A stretch of 64,000 nucleotides of DNA from the NCBI GenBank assembly GCA_900316475.1, contig ONDA01000017.1, positions 1 to 64,000 on the forward strand, written 5' to 3'. The notes beneath the pieces were generated by a model, which ran no database searches, was not told the origin of the DNA, and was given only the letters and a program-made list of their open reading frames with translations. Shown one piece after another: positions 1 to 7,591 of the stretch. This DNA is from an uncultured Prevotellaceae bacterium (GTDB lineage Bacteria > Bacteroidota > Bacteroidia > Bacteroidales > Bacteroidaceae). How positions within the stretch are numbered: position 1 is the first letter of the stretch; the number at the start of each line of letters is the position of its first letter. Made by a program: the position numbers and the translations under genes.

Positions 1-3
1 AGA

Positions 4-67
4 AACCCACACCTCCCACACCTCCCGCACCTAAGCTCAGGTGTGGGAGGTGAGGGAGGTGAGGGTT
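4..67. repeat. GC-rich imperfect inverted repeat (hairpin)
   Basis: Arms 4-32 and 39-67 are reverse complements at 26 of 29 positions, with a 6-base loop. Each arm is itself a run of a short CCTCCCACA-like unit. No T-tract follows, so it is unlikely to be a simple terminator. The same design (short units arranged as two inverted arms) recurs at several places in the window. Confidence 0.8.
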
Positions 68-131
68 CATTTTGGCTTATGACAATACTCTACGCGCGAG
101 AGTTCACCCCTGCACGCAAATAGCAACTAGA

Positions 132-192
132 ATCATGGGGACAGGTTTGAATGAATTCGTTGAATTCACTTCAAACAACCTGTCCCCATGAT
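132..192. repeat. 61-bp palindrome with 16-bp perfect outer arms (REP/MITE-like)
   Basis: ATCATGGGGACAGGTT at 132-147 is exactly inverted at 177-192, and the inner part is also partly palindromic around GAATTC pairs. A single half-arm with one mismatch lies at 1660-1675. GGGGACAG/CTGTCCCC hairpins of this type are, from memory, associated with REP-type sequences and IS200-like tyrosine transposases; no transposase gene is present here, so that link is inference. Confidence 0.65.
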
Positions 193-420
193 CCATGTCT
201 ATAATCATAACTCATGCAAATATTTTTGCGTGAGTTGGACCAATTTTAATTATTTTTATCGCTATATACCCTGAAGCAGAGCAATATGTGACAAAACTTG
301 CAGGAACGATGTAGAGGCACCTCTTGGGGTTAGCCGCTCACGTTCTATAATACCACTCCTGACGTTCACGGATTATATTATTGCACAATATGGCTATTAT
401 GCCTTAAAGCTGTATTGAAC

Positions 421-476
421 AATGATTTTAAGATTTAAAAGATTCTGAGCCGACAGCCGACAAAGATTACACTAAT
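421..476 (+). repeat. Dispersed repeat, copy 1 (AGATTTAAAAGATT family)
   Basis: This stretch contains AAGATTTAAAAGATT, then GAGCCGAC and CGACAAAGATTACACTA. Nearly the same string occurs at 42743-42805 and 43010-43069, with a truncated copy near 42662-42696. The copies lie in gene-free DNA and I see no coding potential. Function unknown. Confidence 0.7.
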
Positions 477-589
477 AGAGATCATGACAACCGTGACTGT
501 TATGGATGACGAGGGGATGCAGAGGTCAAGAAATTCTTCATTTGTCAATAATTTAGGAGAATTCCTGCGGTAATTTGAATTATTTTTTG

Positions 590-597
590 TACCTTTG
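590..597 (+). promoter_or_regulatory. -7 promoter element before the toxin-antitoxin pair
   Basis: TACCTTTG matches the Bacteroidetes -7 consensus TAnnTTTG. It lies 35 bases before the start of the 51-aa gene. I do not see a good -33 TTTG at the usual 19-20 base spacing. Confidence 0.6.
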
Positions 598-632
598 CAC
601 ATGAATATTCATTGTTAAATACGTATTTATTT

Positions 633-788
633 ATGGCAAGACCGATAAAAGAAACCCCAATCCTCTACGGTGAGGACGCACGACGCTTCGAGGCACGTAT
701 GCAGGAGCGACGTCGCATTTCACCCGAAGAACGGGCTGAAATGAAAGCAACTTACGAGGCTCTGAAAAGTGTTTGCGACTTCATGTGA
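633..788 (+). CDS. Small 51-aa protein, candidate antitoxin of a GNAT toxin
   Basis: A 51-codon frame starts MARPIKETPI and ends SVCDFM, rich in Arg/Lys and Glu. It begins shortly after a TACCTTTG promoter element, and its stop codon is separated by one base from the ATG of the GNAT gene, so the two are almost certainly co-translated. GNAT toxins of the TacT/AtaT type are usually preceded by a ribbon-helix-helix or similar antitoxin; this protein is shorter and I do not recognise a standard RHH fold, although the basic N-terminus could bind DNA. The antitoxin role is inferred from gene order and size only. Confidence 0.7.
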   Translation: MARPIKETPILYGEDARRFEARMQERRRISPEERAEMKATYEALKSVCDFM

Positions 789-789
789 T

Positions 790-1344
790 ATGGAGGACAG
801 GGAGTTTACAGAACGATACACCATTCACAGAATGGTTGAGCAAGAGTTTGTCACCACATTCAATTGTGGTGACGAGGACTTGAACGGCTTCATCCTGACC
901 GATGCACCGTTGTACCGAAAGGAGAAACTGGCTGTCACATATACTGTCTTCGAGAAAAGCAACCGCGATAACGTAATTGCATTCTTTAGCCTCTCCAACG
1001 ACCGCATTTCCATTTCCGACTTCGACAACAAGACGCGCTACAACCGCTTCAGCCGCCGCTTCAACAACCACAAGCGTCTGAAGAGTTATCCCGCAGCAAA
1101 GATTGGCCGTCTGGGAGTGAGCGAATCAATGAAAGGCATGAACATCGGTAGCATGTTGCTGAGATTCATCAAACTCTACTTCACCGCCGACAATAAGACG
1201 GGCTGCCGTTTCATCACGGTTGATGCATACGCTGCCGCCATTCCTTTCTATCTCCGCAACGGCTTCGTGCCACTCAACGACGAGGATGCCGACGAACCGA
1301 CGCGGCTGCTCTACTTCGACCTCAATGACTTGGACGAAGACTAA
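790..1344 (+). CDS. GNAT-family N-acetyltransferase, probable TacT-like toxin
   Basis: A 184-aa protein of the GNAT superfamily. The conserved core is visible: KIGRLGV (residues 104-110), the acetyl-CoA pyrophosphate loop KGMNIGS (115-121), a V-D-A strand (around 144-146) and FYLRNGF (153-159), whose Tyr is the general acid in this family. This order is typical of toxin acetyltransferases that modify aminoacyl-tRNA. The ATG at 790 is preferred over the upstream GTG at 769 because it follows the stop of the small upstream gene by one base. Toxin function is inferred; a stand-alone acetyltransferase is the alternative. Confidence 0.82.
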   Translation: MEDREFTERYTIHRMVEQEFVTTFNCGDEDLNGFILTDAPLYRKEKLAVTYTVFEKSNRDNVIAFFSLSNDRISISDFDNKTRYNRFSRRFNNHKRLKSYPAAKIGRLGVSESMKGMNIGSMLLRFIKLYFTADNKTGCRFITVDAYAAAIPFYLRNGFVPLNDEDADEPTRLLYFDLNDLDED

Positions 1345-1659
1345 TCCTCCACAAACTACTATCCACACAAATAACGAGTAGCAATTATGCCCCACTACCG
1401 AAGGTTAAATAATGCAAACGCAGTGAAAAGAATGACCGATTTCCTTGGCCATTCCGATAATTTGATTACTCTCTCTCAGGCGCTCGCCTATAAGCTATAA
1501 GAGAGACAATATCACCTTTTATTTTACGCGCGGGTTGCCCGCGTCAATATACGGCTTTTCTTGTATTCACACAAGAGAAGTCGGCCCATTCCCGCCGGTC
1601 TCGATGCTGAGCAGACCAAAGTAGAAAAAGTGGGGGTTACACCTCTGGATAAATTTAAG

Positions 1660-1675
1660 ATCATGGGGACAAGTT
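1660..1675 (+). repeat. Half-site copy of the 132-192 palindrome arm
   Basis: ATCATGGGGACAAGTT differs by one base from the arm at 132-147. The opposite arm is missing, so this is a remnant. Confidence 0.6.
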
Positions 1676-1705
1676 TCCCCTGTTACCTTGACATCCAAAC
1701 GAAAG

Positions 1706-1736
1706 AATCGCTATCATCCACTGGTAGCGATTTTTT
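1706..1736 (+). terminator. Rho-independent terminator-like hairpin
   Basis: AATCGCTA (1706-1713) pairs with TAGCGATT (1725-1732) and is followed by T residues to 1736. It could end transcription from the toxin-antitoxin unit, about 360 bases downstream of its last gene, or isolate the GHKL promoter. Confidence 0.6.
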
Positions 1737-1798
1737 ACGTGCCTATTTTGCACACCATTTTTGCGCGCGCGAAATTTCAAAATTTGTGATGAAAACAC

Positions 1799-1829
1799 TT
1801 GCTCTTTTCGATTATATTTCCTATCTTTG
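1799..1829 (+). promoter_or_regulatory. Promoter of the GHKL/STAS genes
   Basis: TATCTTTG at 1822-1829 fits TAnnTTTG; TTG at 1799-1801 is 20 bases upstream as a -33 element. The start codon at 1863 follows at 33 bases. Confidence 0.7.
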
Positions 1830-1862
1830 CACAAAAAATAACGAGAGGCAACAAAAAACGTT

Positions 1863-2513
1863 ATGGATGTAGCATTCATTTTGGATACGTATTTCAAGGT
1901 GACGAAGAATGTCTCAATAGACGTGTTTGACGCTCAGACGTTAAATGATGTTTATCGAGATGTTGTTAAGGCCATGACTTCCCATTTTGAAATCGAAGTC
2001 AGTGTGCTTCAGGCACTAAGCTACTGTCTGTATGAGATGATGGATAACGTCCATATTCATTCCGGCAAACCGCTGGGAACGGCGATGACGCATTATGATG
2101 ATTCGTGCAAAGCCTTGTGTGTCTTAATTGCCGATGATGGAATGGGTATTAGAAATTCGCTTGCTGAGAACCCTAAATACAAGGATATTGCTGAAGCAGA
2201 AGCTCTTAAGTTGTGTTTGAAAGATACAATTACTGATGGTAAGGGTATGGGCTTTGGGCTGTATACCACCTCACGGCTTATTGATAGTATAGGTAAAGAG
2301 TTTATTCTTCATTCTGGAACTCATAAGTTGATTGTAAAAGACGGAAAGACTTCGGTCGTTGAGAATGGCTTTTGGCAGGGAACGCTTATCTATATGGAAA
2401 TAGGCACGGGCGAGGAGATTGACCCTAACCAAATTGTTGATCATCGAGCTGATGCTGCTGAAGAATTTAATGAGGCATTTGTAGAAACGGAAGAATTGGA
2501 ATCGTTATGGTAG
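1863..2513 (+). CDS. GHKL-type ATP-binding protein (anti-sigma-kinase-like)
   Basis: A 216-aa protein with the Bergerat ATP-binding fold: N box with E58 and N62 (LYEMMDNVHIHS), G1 box DDGMGI (91-96) and G2 box GKGMGFGLYTTSRL (127-140). There is no dimerisation/phosphoacceptor His domain, receiver or membrane segment, so it is a stand-alone ATPase like the RsbW/SpoIIAB class or similar orphan GHKL proteins. It overlaps the next gene, a STAS-like protein, by 7 bases, which recalls kinase/antagonist partner switching. Base composition is clearly more AT-rich than the genes from 2.83 kb on, consistent with acquisition by transfer. The cellular target is unknown. Confidence 0.8.
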   Translation: MDVAFILDTYFKVTKNVSIDVFDAQTLNDVYRDVVKAMTSHFEIEVSVLQALSYCLYEMMDNVHIHSGKPLGTAMTHYDDSCKALCVLIADDGMGIRNSLAENPKYKDIAEAEALKLCLKDTITDGKGMGFGLYTTSRLIDSIGKEFILHSGTHKLIVKDGKTSVVENGFWQGTLIYMEIGTGEEIDPNQIVDHRADAAEEFNEAFVETEELESLW

Positions 2514-2803
2514 AATTCAGATTTATTGAGTACGGCACGGACTTCGGAACACGTGATATGGGGCAGAAGCTTCGGCAGAAACTATTACCCCTTATTAATG
2601 GCGACGAGAAAGTTGTCCTTGATTTTACGGGAGTTAATGTCGTCTCCAACTCTTTTGCTGATGAATGTATCGCAAAACTGCTTTTGGAAATGCCTTTGGC
2701 AGAATTAAAGCGTCGCACGACGTTTCGTGGACTGAACCCGTTGGCAGAACGTAGCGTTTTAGTGGCGCTTCAGCGGAGGTATAAAGTGTTGTCCGCAAAA
2801 TAA
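2507..2803 (+). CDS. STAS-like domain protein (DUF4325 type)
   Basis: A 98-aa protein with the pattern RDMGQKLRQKLLPLI...VVLDFTGVNVVSNSFADEC, which matches the STAS-like DUF4325 family (a beta strand ending in DF, then a fadE-like helix). It starts inside the last codons of the GHKL gene (ATGGTAG overlap), so the two are translationally coupled. GHKL ATPase plus STAS-like pairs occur in many bacteria and some mobile elements, but to my knowledge their role is not settled. By analogy with RsbV/RsbW the STAS-like protein may be the partner or substrate of the ATPase; this is inference. Confidence 0.78.
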   Translation: MVEFRFIEYGTDFGTRDMGQKLRQKLLPLINGDEKVVLDFTGVNVVSNSFADECIAKLLLEMPLAELKRRTTFRGLNPLAERSVLVALQRRYKVLSAK

Positions 2804-2829
2804 AGGAACAAGTCAAAAACAGATAGGTT

Positions 2830-4515
2830 ATGTATGACAAGGAACGGGGGCTGTATATAGCCCACTGCGCCGAAGGGGCGCTCTGTATAACAGGTAAGAT
2901 GGCCAACCGGCACGGACTCATTGCCGGAGCCACAGGTACGGGAAAGACGGTGACGCTGCAGGTCATGGCCGAGACATTCTGTCAGGCCGGCGTGCCCTGC
3001 TTTATGGCCGATATGAAGGGCGACCTCAGCGGCATCTCGCAGACGGGCAAGATGAGCGGCTTCATCGAGAAACGACTGCCGGAGTTCTTTCCCATTGACC
3101 ATTCAACATTGACCATTGACCATTCTGCTACGCCATACGCCGAGGACAAAGGAAATGGTCAATGGTCAATGGTCAATGGTCAATCAATTCAGTTCCAGTC
3201 GTGCCCCGTGCGCTTCTTCGACGTCTTCGGCGAGCAGGGCCACCCGATGCGTGCCACCGTGTCGCAGATGGGGCCGCAGCTGCTGTCGCGTCTGTTGGGA
3301 CTGAACGAGACGCAGGACGGCGTGCTGAACATCGTGTTCCGCGTGGCCGACGAGCGCGGCCTGCTGATACTCGACTTGAAAGACCTCCGTTCGATGCTCG
3401 ACTACGTGTCGCAGCACGCCAAGGAGTACACCACGAAATACGGCAACGTCTCGACTGCCTCCGTCGGAGCCATCCAGCGCGCCCTGTTGCAGTTGGAGGC
3501 TCAAGGAGCCAACCAGTTCTTCGGCGAACCCTCGTTCGACATCTACGACCTGCTGCAGACCGAGCAGGGCAAGGGCGTGATGAGCGTGCTGGCTGCCGAC
3601 AAGCTGATGATGCAGCCCAAGCTCTACTCCACGTTCCTGCTGTGGCTGCTTTCGGAACTCTACTCGACGCTGCCCGAGGTGGGCGACCTGCCGTTGCCGA
3701 AGCTCGTCTTCTTCTTCGACGAGGCTCACATGCTGTTCGACGGTACATCGAAGGCATTGCTCGACAAGATAGAGCAGGTCATCCGTCTTATCCGCTCAAA
3801 GGGCGTCGGCATCTACTTTATTACGCAGAGTCCGACGGACATCCCTGAAAATATTCTCGGACAGCTCGGCAACCGCGTGCAGCATGCCCTCCGTGCCTAT
3901 ACGCCGAAGGACCAGAAGGCCGTGAAGACCGCTGCCGACACCTTCCGTGCCAATCCCGCGTTCAAGACCGACGAAGCCATCATGAACCTTGAGACGGGCG
4001 AGGCCCTCGTCTCGTTCCTTGACGAGAAAGGCGCCCCTGCCGTCGTGCAGCGCGCCAAAGTTCTTTTCCCGCTGAGTCAGATAGGTGCCGTCACCGACGG
4101 TCAGCGCTTAGACATCATCAAGCAGAGCCGTATCTACGGCAAGTACGACACGCCTGTAGACCGTGAGAGTGCCTACGAACAGCTGACCAAGGAAGCCCCC
4201 CCTTCAGCCCCCGAGGGGGCTACAACAGACTTGCCCTCCGAAAGCAAAACTAATGAAGCCCCCTCGGGGGCCGTAGGGGGGGCTAAGGCTAAGAAGCCTG
4301 GCATCATGTCGAAGGTCTGGAAGGCTGTCCTCACCGCCGTCACCTCGACCCTCGCCACCATCCTTGGCACCTATGTCAGCGAGAAGGTCTCGGGCAAGAA
4401 GTCGAAGAGCCGTACGTCGGCCAGGGAACGTGTGGTGAAGAATGCCACCAGTGCCGCCACCCGCACTATCACCAAGGAGCTGACCCGCGACATACTTGGC
4501 AATCTTGTGAAATGA
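2830..4515 (+). CDS. HerA-like ATPase, DUF853 family
   Basis: A 561-aa P-loop ATPase of the HerA/FtsK superfamily (DUF853). Walker A GATGTGKT is at residues 33-40, [10 protein letters not shown] follows, and Walker [11 protein letters not shown] is at 293-302; [20 protein letters not shown] and [16 protein letters not shown] are typical of the family. The C-terminus (from about 490) is a basic, Ala/Thr-rich tail. Two stretches look inserted: residues about 88-119, encoded by inverted TCAATGG repeats, and about 455-485, encoded by inverted AGCCCCC...GGGGGCT arms; both keep the frame and leave the ATPase motifs intact. It follows the STAS-like gene by 26 bases. DUF853 proteins are thought to be DNA-translocating ATPases; the exact role is unknown. 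Confidence 0.85.
   Translation: MYDKERGLYIAHCAEGALCITGKMANRHGLIAGATGTGKTVTLQVMAETFCQAGVPCFMADMKGDLSGISQTGKMSGFIEKRLPEFFPIDHSTLTIDHSATPYAEDKGNGQWSMVNGQSIQFQSCPVRFFDVFGEQGHPMRATVSQMGPQLLSRLLGLNETQDGVLNIVFRVADERGLLILDLKDLRSMLDYVSQHAKEYTTKYGNVSTASVGAIQRALLQLEAQGANQFFGEPSFDIYDLLQTEQGKGVMSVLAADKLMMQPKLYSTFLLWLLSELYSTLPEVGDLPLPKLVFFFDEAHMLFDGTSKALLDKIEQVIRLIRSKGVGIYFITQSPTDIPENILGQLGNRVQHALRAYTPKDQKAVKTAADTFRANPAFKTDEAIMNLETGEALVSFLDEKGAPAVVQRAKVLFPLSQIGAVTDGQRLDIIKQSRIYGKYDTPVDRESAYEQLTKEAPPSAPEGATTDLPSESKTNEAPSGAVGGAKAKKPGIMSKVWKAVLTAVTSTLATILGTYVSEKVSGKKSKSRTSARERVVKNATSAATRTITKELTRDILGNLVK
3094..3184. repeat. Inverted TCAATGG repeat inside the DUF853 gene
   Basis: The left arm (3094-3124) is built of ATTGACC units and the right arm (3154-3184) of AATGGTC units, separated by 29 bases. 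The arms are largely complementary, so the element can fold into a long hairpin. It lies in frame in the gene, between the start of the ATPase core and the conserved [16 protein letters not shown] segment. Confidence 0.8.
4194..4284. repeat. Inverted AGCCCCC/GGGGGCT repeat inside the DUF853 gene
   Basis: Arms 4194-4221 and 4257-4284 are 28 bases each and nearly exact reverse complements, separated by 35 bases. They encode an Ala/Pro/Gly-rich linker in frame near the C-terminus of the ATPase. Confidence 0.8.
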
Positions 4516-4535
4516 AACCGTGAAAGAAAACGACT

Positions 4536-7520
4536 ATGAAACGAAACTACTTACTACTACTAATAACAATCTCGTTCGCCGCCCATCTGTGGGCCGGCGA
4601 ACGGTTTAATTTCAACGCCGGCTGGAGACTGCTGGTGGGCGACCATCCGCAGGCCAGTGCTGTCAGCTATGACGATGGCGCATGGCAGGCGGTGACGCTG
4701 CCTTACTCGTTCAACCAGACGGAAGCCTATGCCAAGGCTATCGACCAGTTGACAGACACCGTGGCGTGGTATCGCAAGCATTTTGTGCTGCCCAAGGAAT
4801 TGAAGACCGCCAAGAAGTTCTTCATCGAGTTTGAGGGCGTGCGCTTCGGTGCCCGCTGCTTCCTCAACGGCCAGGAACTGGGGTGGGGTGAGAATGGCGT
4901 GATGGCCTTCGGCTTCGACCTGACACCTTATATTAATAGAAGCGGCGAGAACGTTCTGGCCGTCTTCGTCGACAACGACTGGCGCTATAAGGAGCATGCC
5001 AACAAGGATGCACGCAGCGGTTTCCAGTGGAACGACAAGAACTTCTTCTGCAACTACGGCGGCATCAACAAGAACGTGTGGCTGCACGTCATGCAGAGCG
5101 ATGTGTACCAGACGCTACCCCTCTACAGCAACCTCCAGACGACGGGCGTCTACGTCTACGCCACCGACCATGATGTGAAGGCCCGTTCGGCAGTCATCCA
5201 TGCGGAGTCGGAGGTGAAGAACGACTCTCAGATACCGCAGATGGTCTCTTACAAGGTCGTTGTCAGCGAGCGTGGCGGCAGGCAGATAGCTGCCTTTGCT
5301 GGAGAGAACGTGACGGTGGAGCCCGGGAAGACGGCCGTCTGCCGAGCCTCCCAGAAGGTCGACGGCCTGCATTTCTGGTCGTGGGGCTATGGCTTCCTGT
5401 ATGATGTCACGACGAGCCTTGTCGTCGATGGCAAGGCCATCGACAATACCGTGACCACGACAGGCTTCCGCAAGACAGCGTTCAAGGACGGTATGGTCAG
5501 TCTCAACGACCGCGTGCTGCATCTCAAGGGCTTTGCCCAGCGCTCCACCAATGAGTGGCCTGCGGTGGGCATCAGCATCCCGGCCTGGATGAGCGACTAC
5601 TCAAACCGCCTCGTCCTTGGCTGCAATGGAAACCTGTTCCGCTGGATGCACGTCACGCCGATGAAGCAGGACGTAGAATCGTTCGACCGGCTCGGACTCA
5701 TCCAAGCCATGCCTGCCGGCGATGCCGAGAAGGACGTCGACGGCCGTCGCTGGCAACAGCGCACCGAGGTGATGCGCGATGCCATCATCTACAACCGCAA
5801 CAACCCCTCGATACTCTTCTACGAGTGTGGCAACAACCAAATCAGCGAGGAGCACATGGCCGAGATGAAACAGATTCGCGACCTGTACGACCCCGCTGGC
5901 GGACGGGCTATCGGCTGCCGTAATATGCAGGACTCCAAGGTCGCTGAATACGGCGGTGAGATGCTCTACGTCAACAAGTCGGCTGGCAAACCGATGTGGA
6001 TGATGGAGTATTGCCGCGATGAGGGTATTCGTAAGTACTGGGACGAGTGGAGCTATCCATACCACCGCGAGGGCGACGGACCGCTGTACCGTGGAGCCCG
6101 TGCCGTCAGCTATAACCACAATCAGGACGGACTGGCCGTTGAGAACGTCGTCCGCTGGAACGAATATTGGGTGGCACGCCCCGGACAGGGTCAGCGTGTC
6201 AATGCCGGTGGTGTGAAGATTATCTTCAGCGACTCCAATACCCACTTCCGTGGCGAGAAGAACTACCGCACCAGTGGCGATGTCGATGCCATGCGTATTG
6301 CCAAGGACTCCTATTTCGCTCACCAGGCGATGTGGGACGGCTGGGTGGACACCGAGCGCGACCATACCTATATTATAGGCCACTGGAACTACGACAAGGG
6401 TGTGAAGAAACCCGTCTACGTCGTCTCTACGGGCGACGAGGTGGAACTCTTCCTTAACGGACGGTCGTTAGGCAAGGGCGACCGCTCTGACACATTCCTC
6501 TTCACCTTCAAGGACGTGCAGTTCCAGACTGGCACGTTAGTGGCTGTCAGCTATAAGGCTGGCAAGGAGGTCAGCCGCTATGCCGTCGAGACCGTCGGCG
6601 AAGCTGCCGCCCTGAAGATGCACTGGATAGAGGCACCTGCCACGTTCCGCGCCGACGGTGCTGATATCCGCATAGCCGAGGTGGAGGTCGTCGACGCCAA
6701 GGGACGTCGCTGTCCGTTAGCCAACGATATGGTGACCTTCTCGTTGACGGGGCCTGGAGACTGGCTCGGTGGACTGAGTGGCGATGTAGCCGACTCGCTC
6801 GACAACCGCGTGTTGTCGAAGATGCTGCCCGTTGAGGCTGGCGTCTGCCGGGTTATGGTACGTAGCACCACAGAGGCCGGCACCTTGAAGCTCACCGCTG
6901 CTGCCAAGGGCTTCAAGACCGCCACGCTCTCGGTCGCCACCGCTGCCACACCCGTGAAGAACGGCTTCTATGTCGGTGCCGACGGCCGTGCCATCGAGGC
7001 TGCCTGGCAGCGCGAACTCCCCATCGAACTGTCGCGTGGCGAAACGCCGTCTTCCCCGTCGTTCCGGCAAGCCCTGAGGGGTGTCGCCATCAAGCGTGTC
7101 GATGCGCTATGCAACCAAGAGCAGGTCGGGAATATGTACGATGACAACGAGAAGTCGCAATGGGAGAGCGACGGCCATCTTGACAAGGCTGTGCTCACCT
7201 TTCACTTGGAACGTCCTGCCGCCGTGCGCCAGCTGTCCGTCCGTCTGCTGAACTTCCGCAGCAACAGCTATCCTTTGGAAGTGACCACCGCCGACGGTAC
7301 TGTCGTTTGGACGGGTTATACCCCCAAGTGTCTCGGTAATGTGTGCCTGAACATCGACAAGCCTGTTGTGAGCGACGTCTATACGGTGCGGATGCTGGGA
7401 CCAGCTACCGTCAAGGAGGCTTTCGGCGACATGACGGAGTTGGCAGCCAAGCAAAAGGTCAGCACCAAGGCGTCGAAGGACAACAAACTCACTATTATGG
7501 AGATTGAGTTTAATGAGTAG
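4536..7520 (+). CDS. Secreted glycoside hydrolase family 2-like protein
   Basis: A 994-aa protein with a Sec signal peptide (residues 1-20, MKRNYLLLLI...WAG). The GH2 layout is visible: sugar-binding jelly roll (FNFNAGWRLLVGD, FEGVRFGARCFLNGQELG), immunoglobulin-like domain, TIM barrel from about 330, then a DUF4982-like segment (YVVSTGDEVELFLNGRSLG), an Ig-like domain and a C-terminal discoidin-like domain. The usual acid/base motif GNE appears as CGNNQ (residues 431-435), so the catalytic Glu is missing at that place, while the nucleophile region MMEYC (Glu491) is kept. It may be an atypical beta-galactosidase/glucuronidase-type enzyme or inactive as a classical GH2. It starts 20 bases after the DUF853 gene but is probably functionally unrelated. 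Confidence 0.82.
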   Translation: MKRNYLLLLITISFAAHLWAGERFNFNAGWRLLVGDHPQASAVSYDDGAWQAVTLPYSFNQTEAYAKAIDQLTDTVAWYRKHFVLPKELKTAKKFFIEFEGVRFGARCFLNGQELGWGENGVMAFGFDLTPYINRSGENVLAVFVDNDWRYKEHANKDARSGFQWNDKNFFCNYGGINKNVWLHVMQSDVYQTLPLYSNLQTTGVYVYATDHDVKARSAVIHAESEVKNDSQIPQMVSYKVVVSERGGRQIAAFAGENVTVEPGKTAVCRASQKVDGLHFWSWGYGFLYDVTTSLVVDGKAIDNTVTTTGFRKTAFKDGMVSLNDRVLHLKGFAQRSTNEWPAVGISIPAWMSDYSNRLVLGCNGNLFRWMHVTPMKQDVESFDRLGLIQAMPAGDAEKDVDGRRWQQRTEVMRDAIIYNRNNPSILFYECGNNQISEEHMAEMKQIRDLYDPAGGRAIGCRNMQDSKVAEYGGEMLYVNKSAGKPMWMMEYCRDEGIRKYWDEWSYPYHREGDGPLYRGARAVSYNHNQDGLAVENVVRWNEYWVARPGQGQRVNAGGVKIIFSDSNTHFRGEKNYRTSGDVDAMRIAKDSYFAHQAMWDGWVDTERDHTYIIGHWNYDKGVKKPVYVVSTGDEVELFLNGRSLGKGDRSDTFLFTFKDVQFQTGTLVAVSYKAGKEVSRYAVETVGEAAALKMHWIEAPATFRADGADIRIAEVEVVDAKGRRCPLANDMVTFSLTGPGDWLGGLSGDVADSLDNRVLSKMLPVEAGVCRVMVRSTTEAGTLKLTAAAKGFKTATLSVATAATPVKNGFYVGADGRAIEAAWQRELPIELSRGETPSSPSFRQALRGVAIKRVDALCNQEQVGNMYDDNEKSQWESDGHLDKAVLTFHLERPAAVRQLSVRLLNFRSNSYPLEVTTADGTVVWTGYTPKCLGNVCLNIDKPVVSDVYTVRMLGPATVKEAFGDMTELAAKQKVSTKASKDNKLTIMEIEFNE

Positions 7521-7546
7521 CCTAAACCAGGTACCCAAAATAAAAT

Positions 7547-7578
7547 AACGACAACTTCCCCTTTTGGAAGTTGTCGTT
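7547..7578. terminator. Bidirectional terminator between GH2 and ddh
   Basis: AACGACAACTTCC (7547-7559) pairs perfectly with GGAAGTTGTCGTT (7566-7578). It sits between two convergent genes, with A-rich sequence on both flanks, so it can serve both. Confidence 0.8.
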
Positions 7579-7591
7579 AAAAATAGGTATA

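Larger units (their letters stand above)
1..632. other. Gene-free accessory region with palindromes and a dispersed repeat
   Basis: I see no convincing coding region here. The stretch contains a 29-bp-arm GC-rich hairpin (4-67), a long palindrome whose outer arms are a perfect 16-bp inverted repeat (132-192), one copy of a repeat that recurs near 42.7-43.1 kb (421-476), and the promoter of the next gene (590-597). The composition is AT-rich from about 200 onward. It looks like intergenic accessory DNA made of repeat remnants. Confidence 0.6.
1345..1862. other. Intergenic region with half-palindrome, terminator and promoter
   Basis: No supported gene. A frame of 103 codons runs through it, but it crosses the promoter of the next gene and has no family signature. 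The region holds one half of the 132-192 palindrome (1660-1675), a terminator-like hairpin (1706-1736) and the promoter of the GHKL gene (1799-1829). Confidence 0.6.

Noticed and set aside
1561-1872. 103-codon frame upstream of the GHKL gene
   Set aside because: It overlaps the terminator-like hairpin, the promoter and the start of the real gene, and resembles no family.
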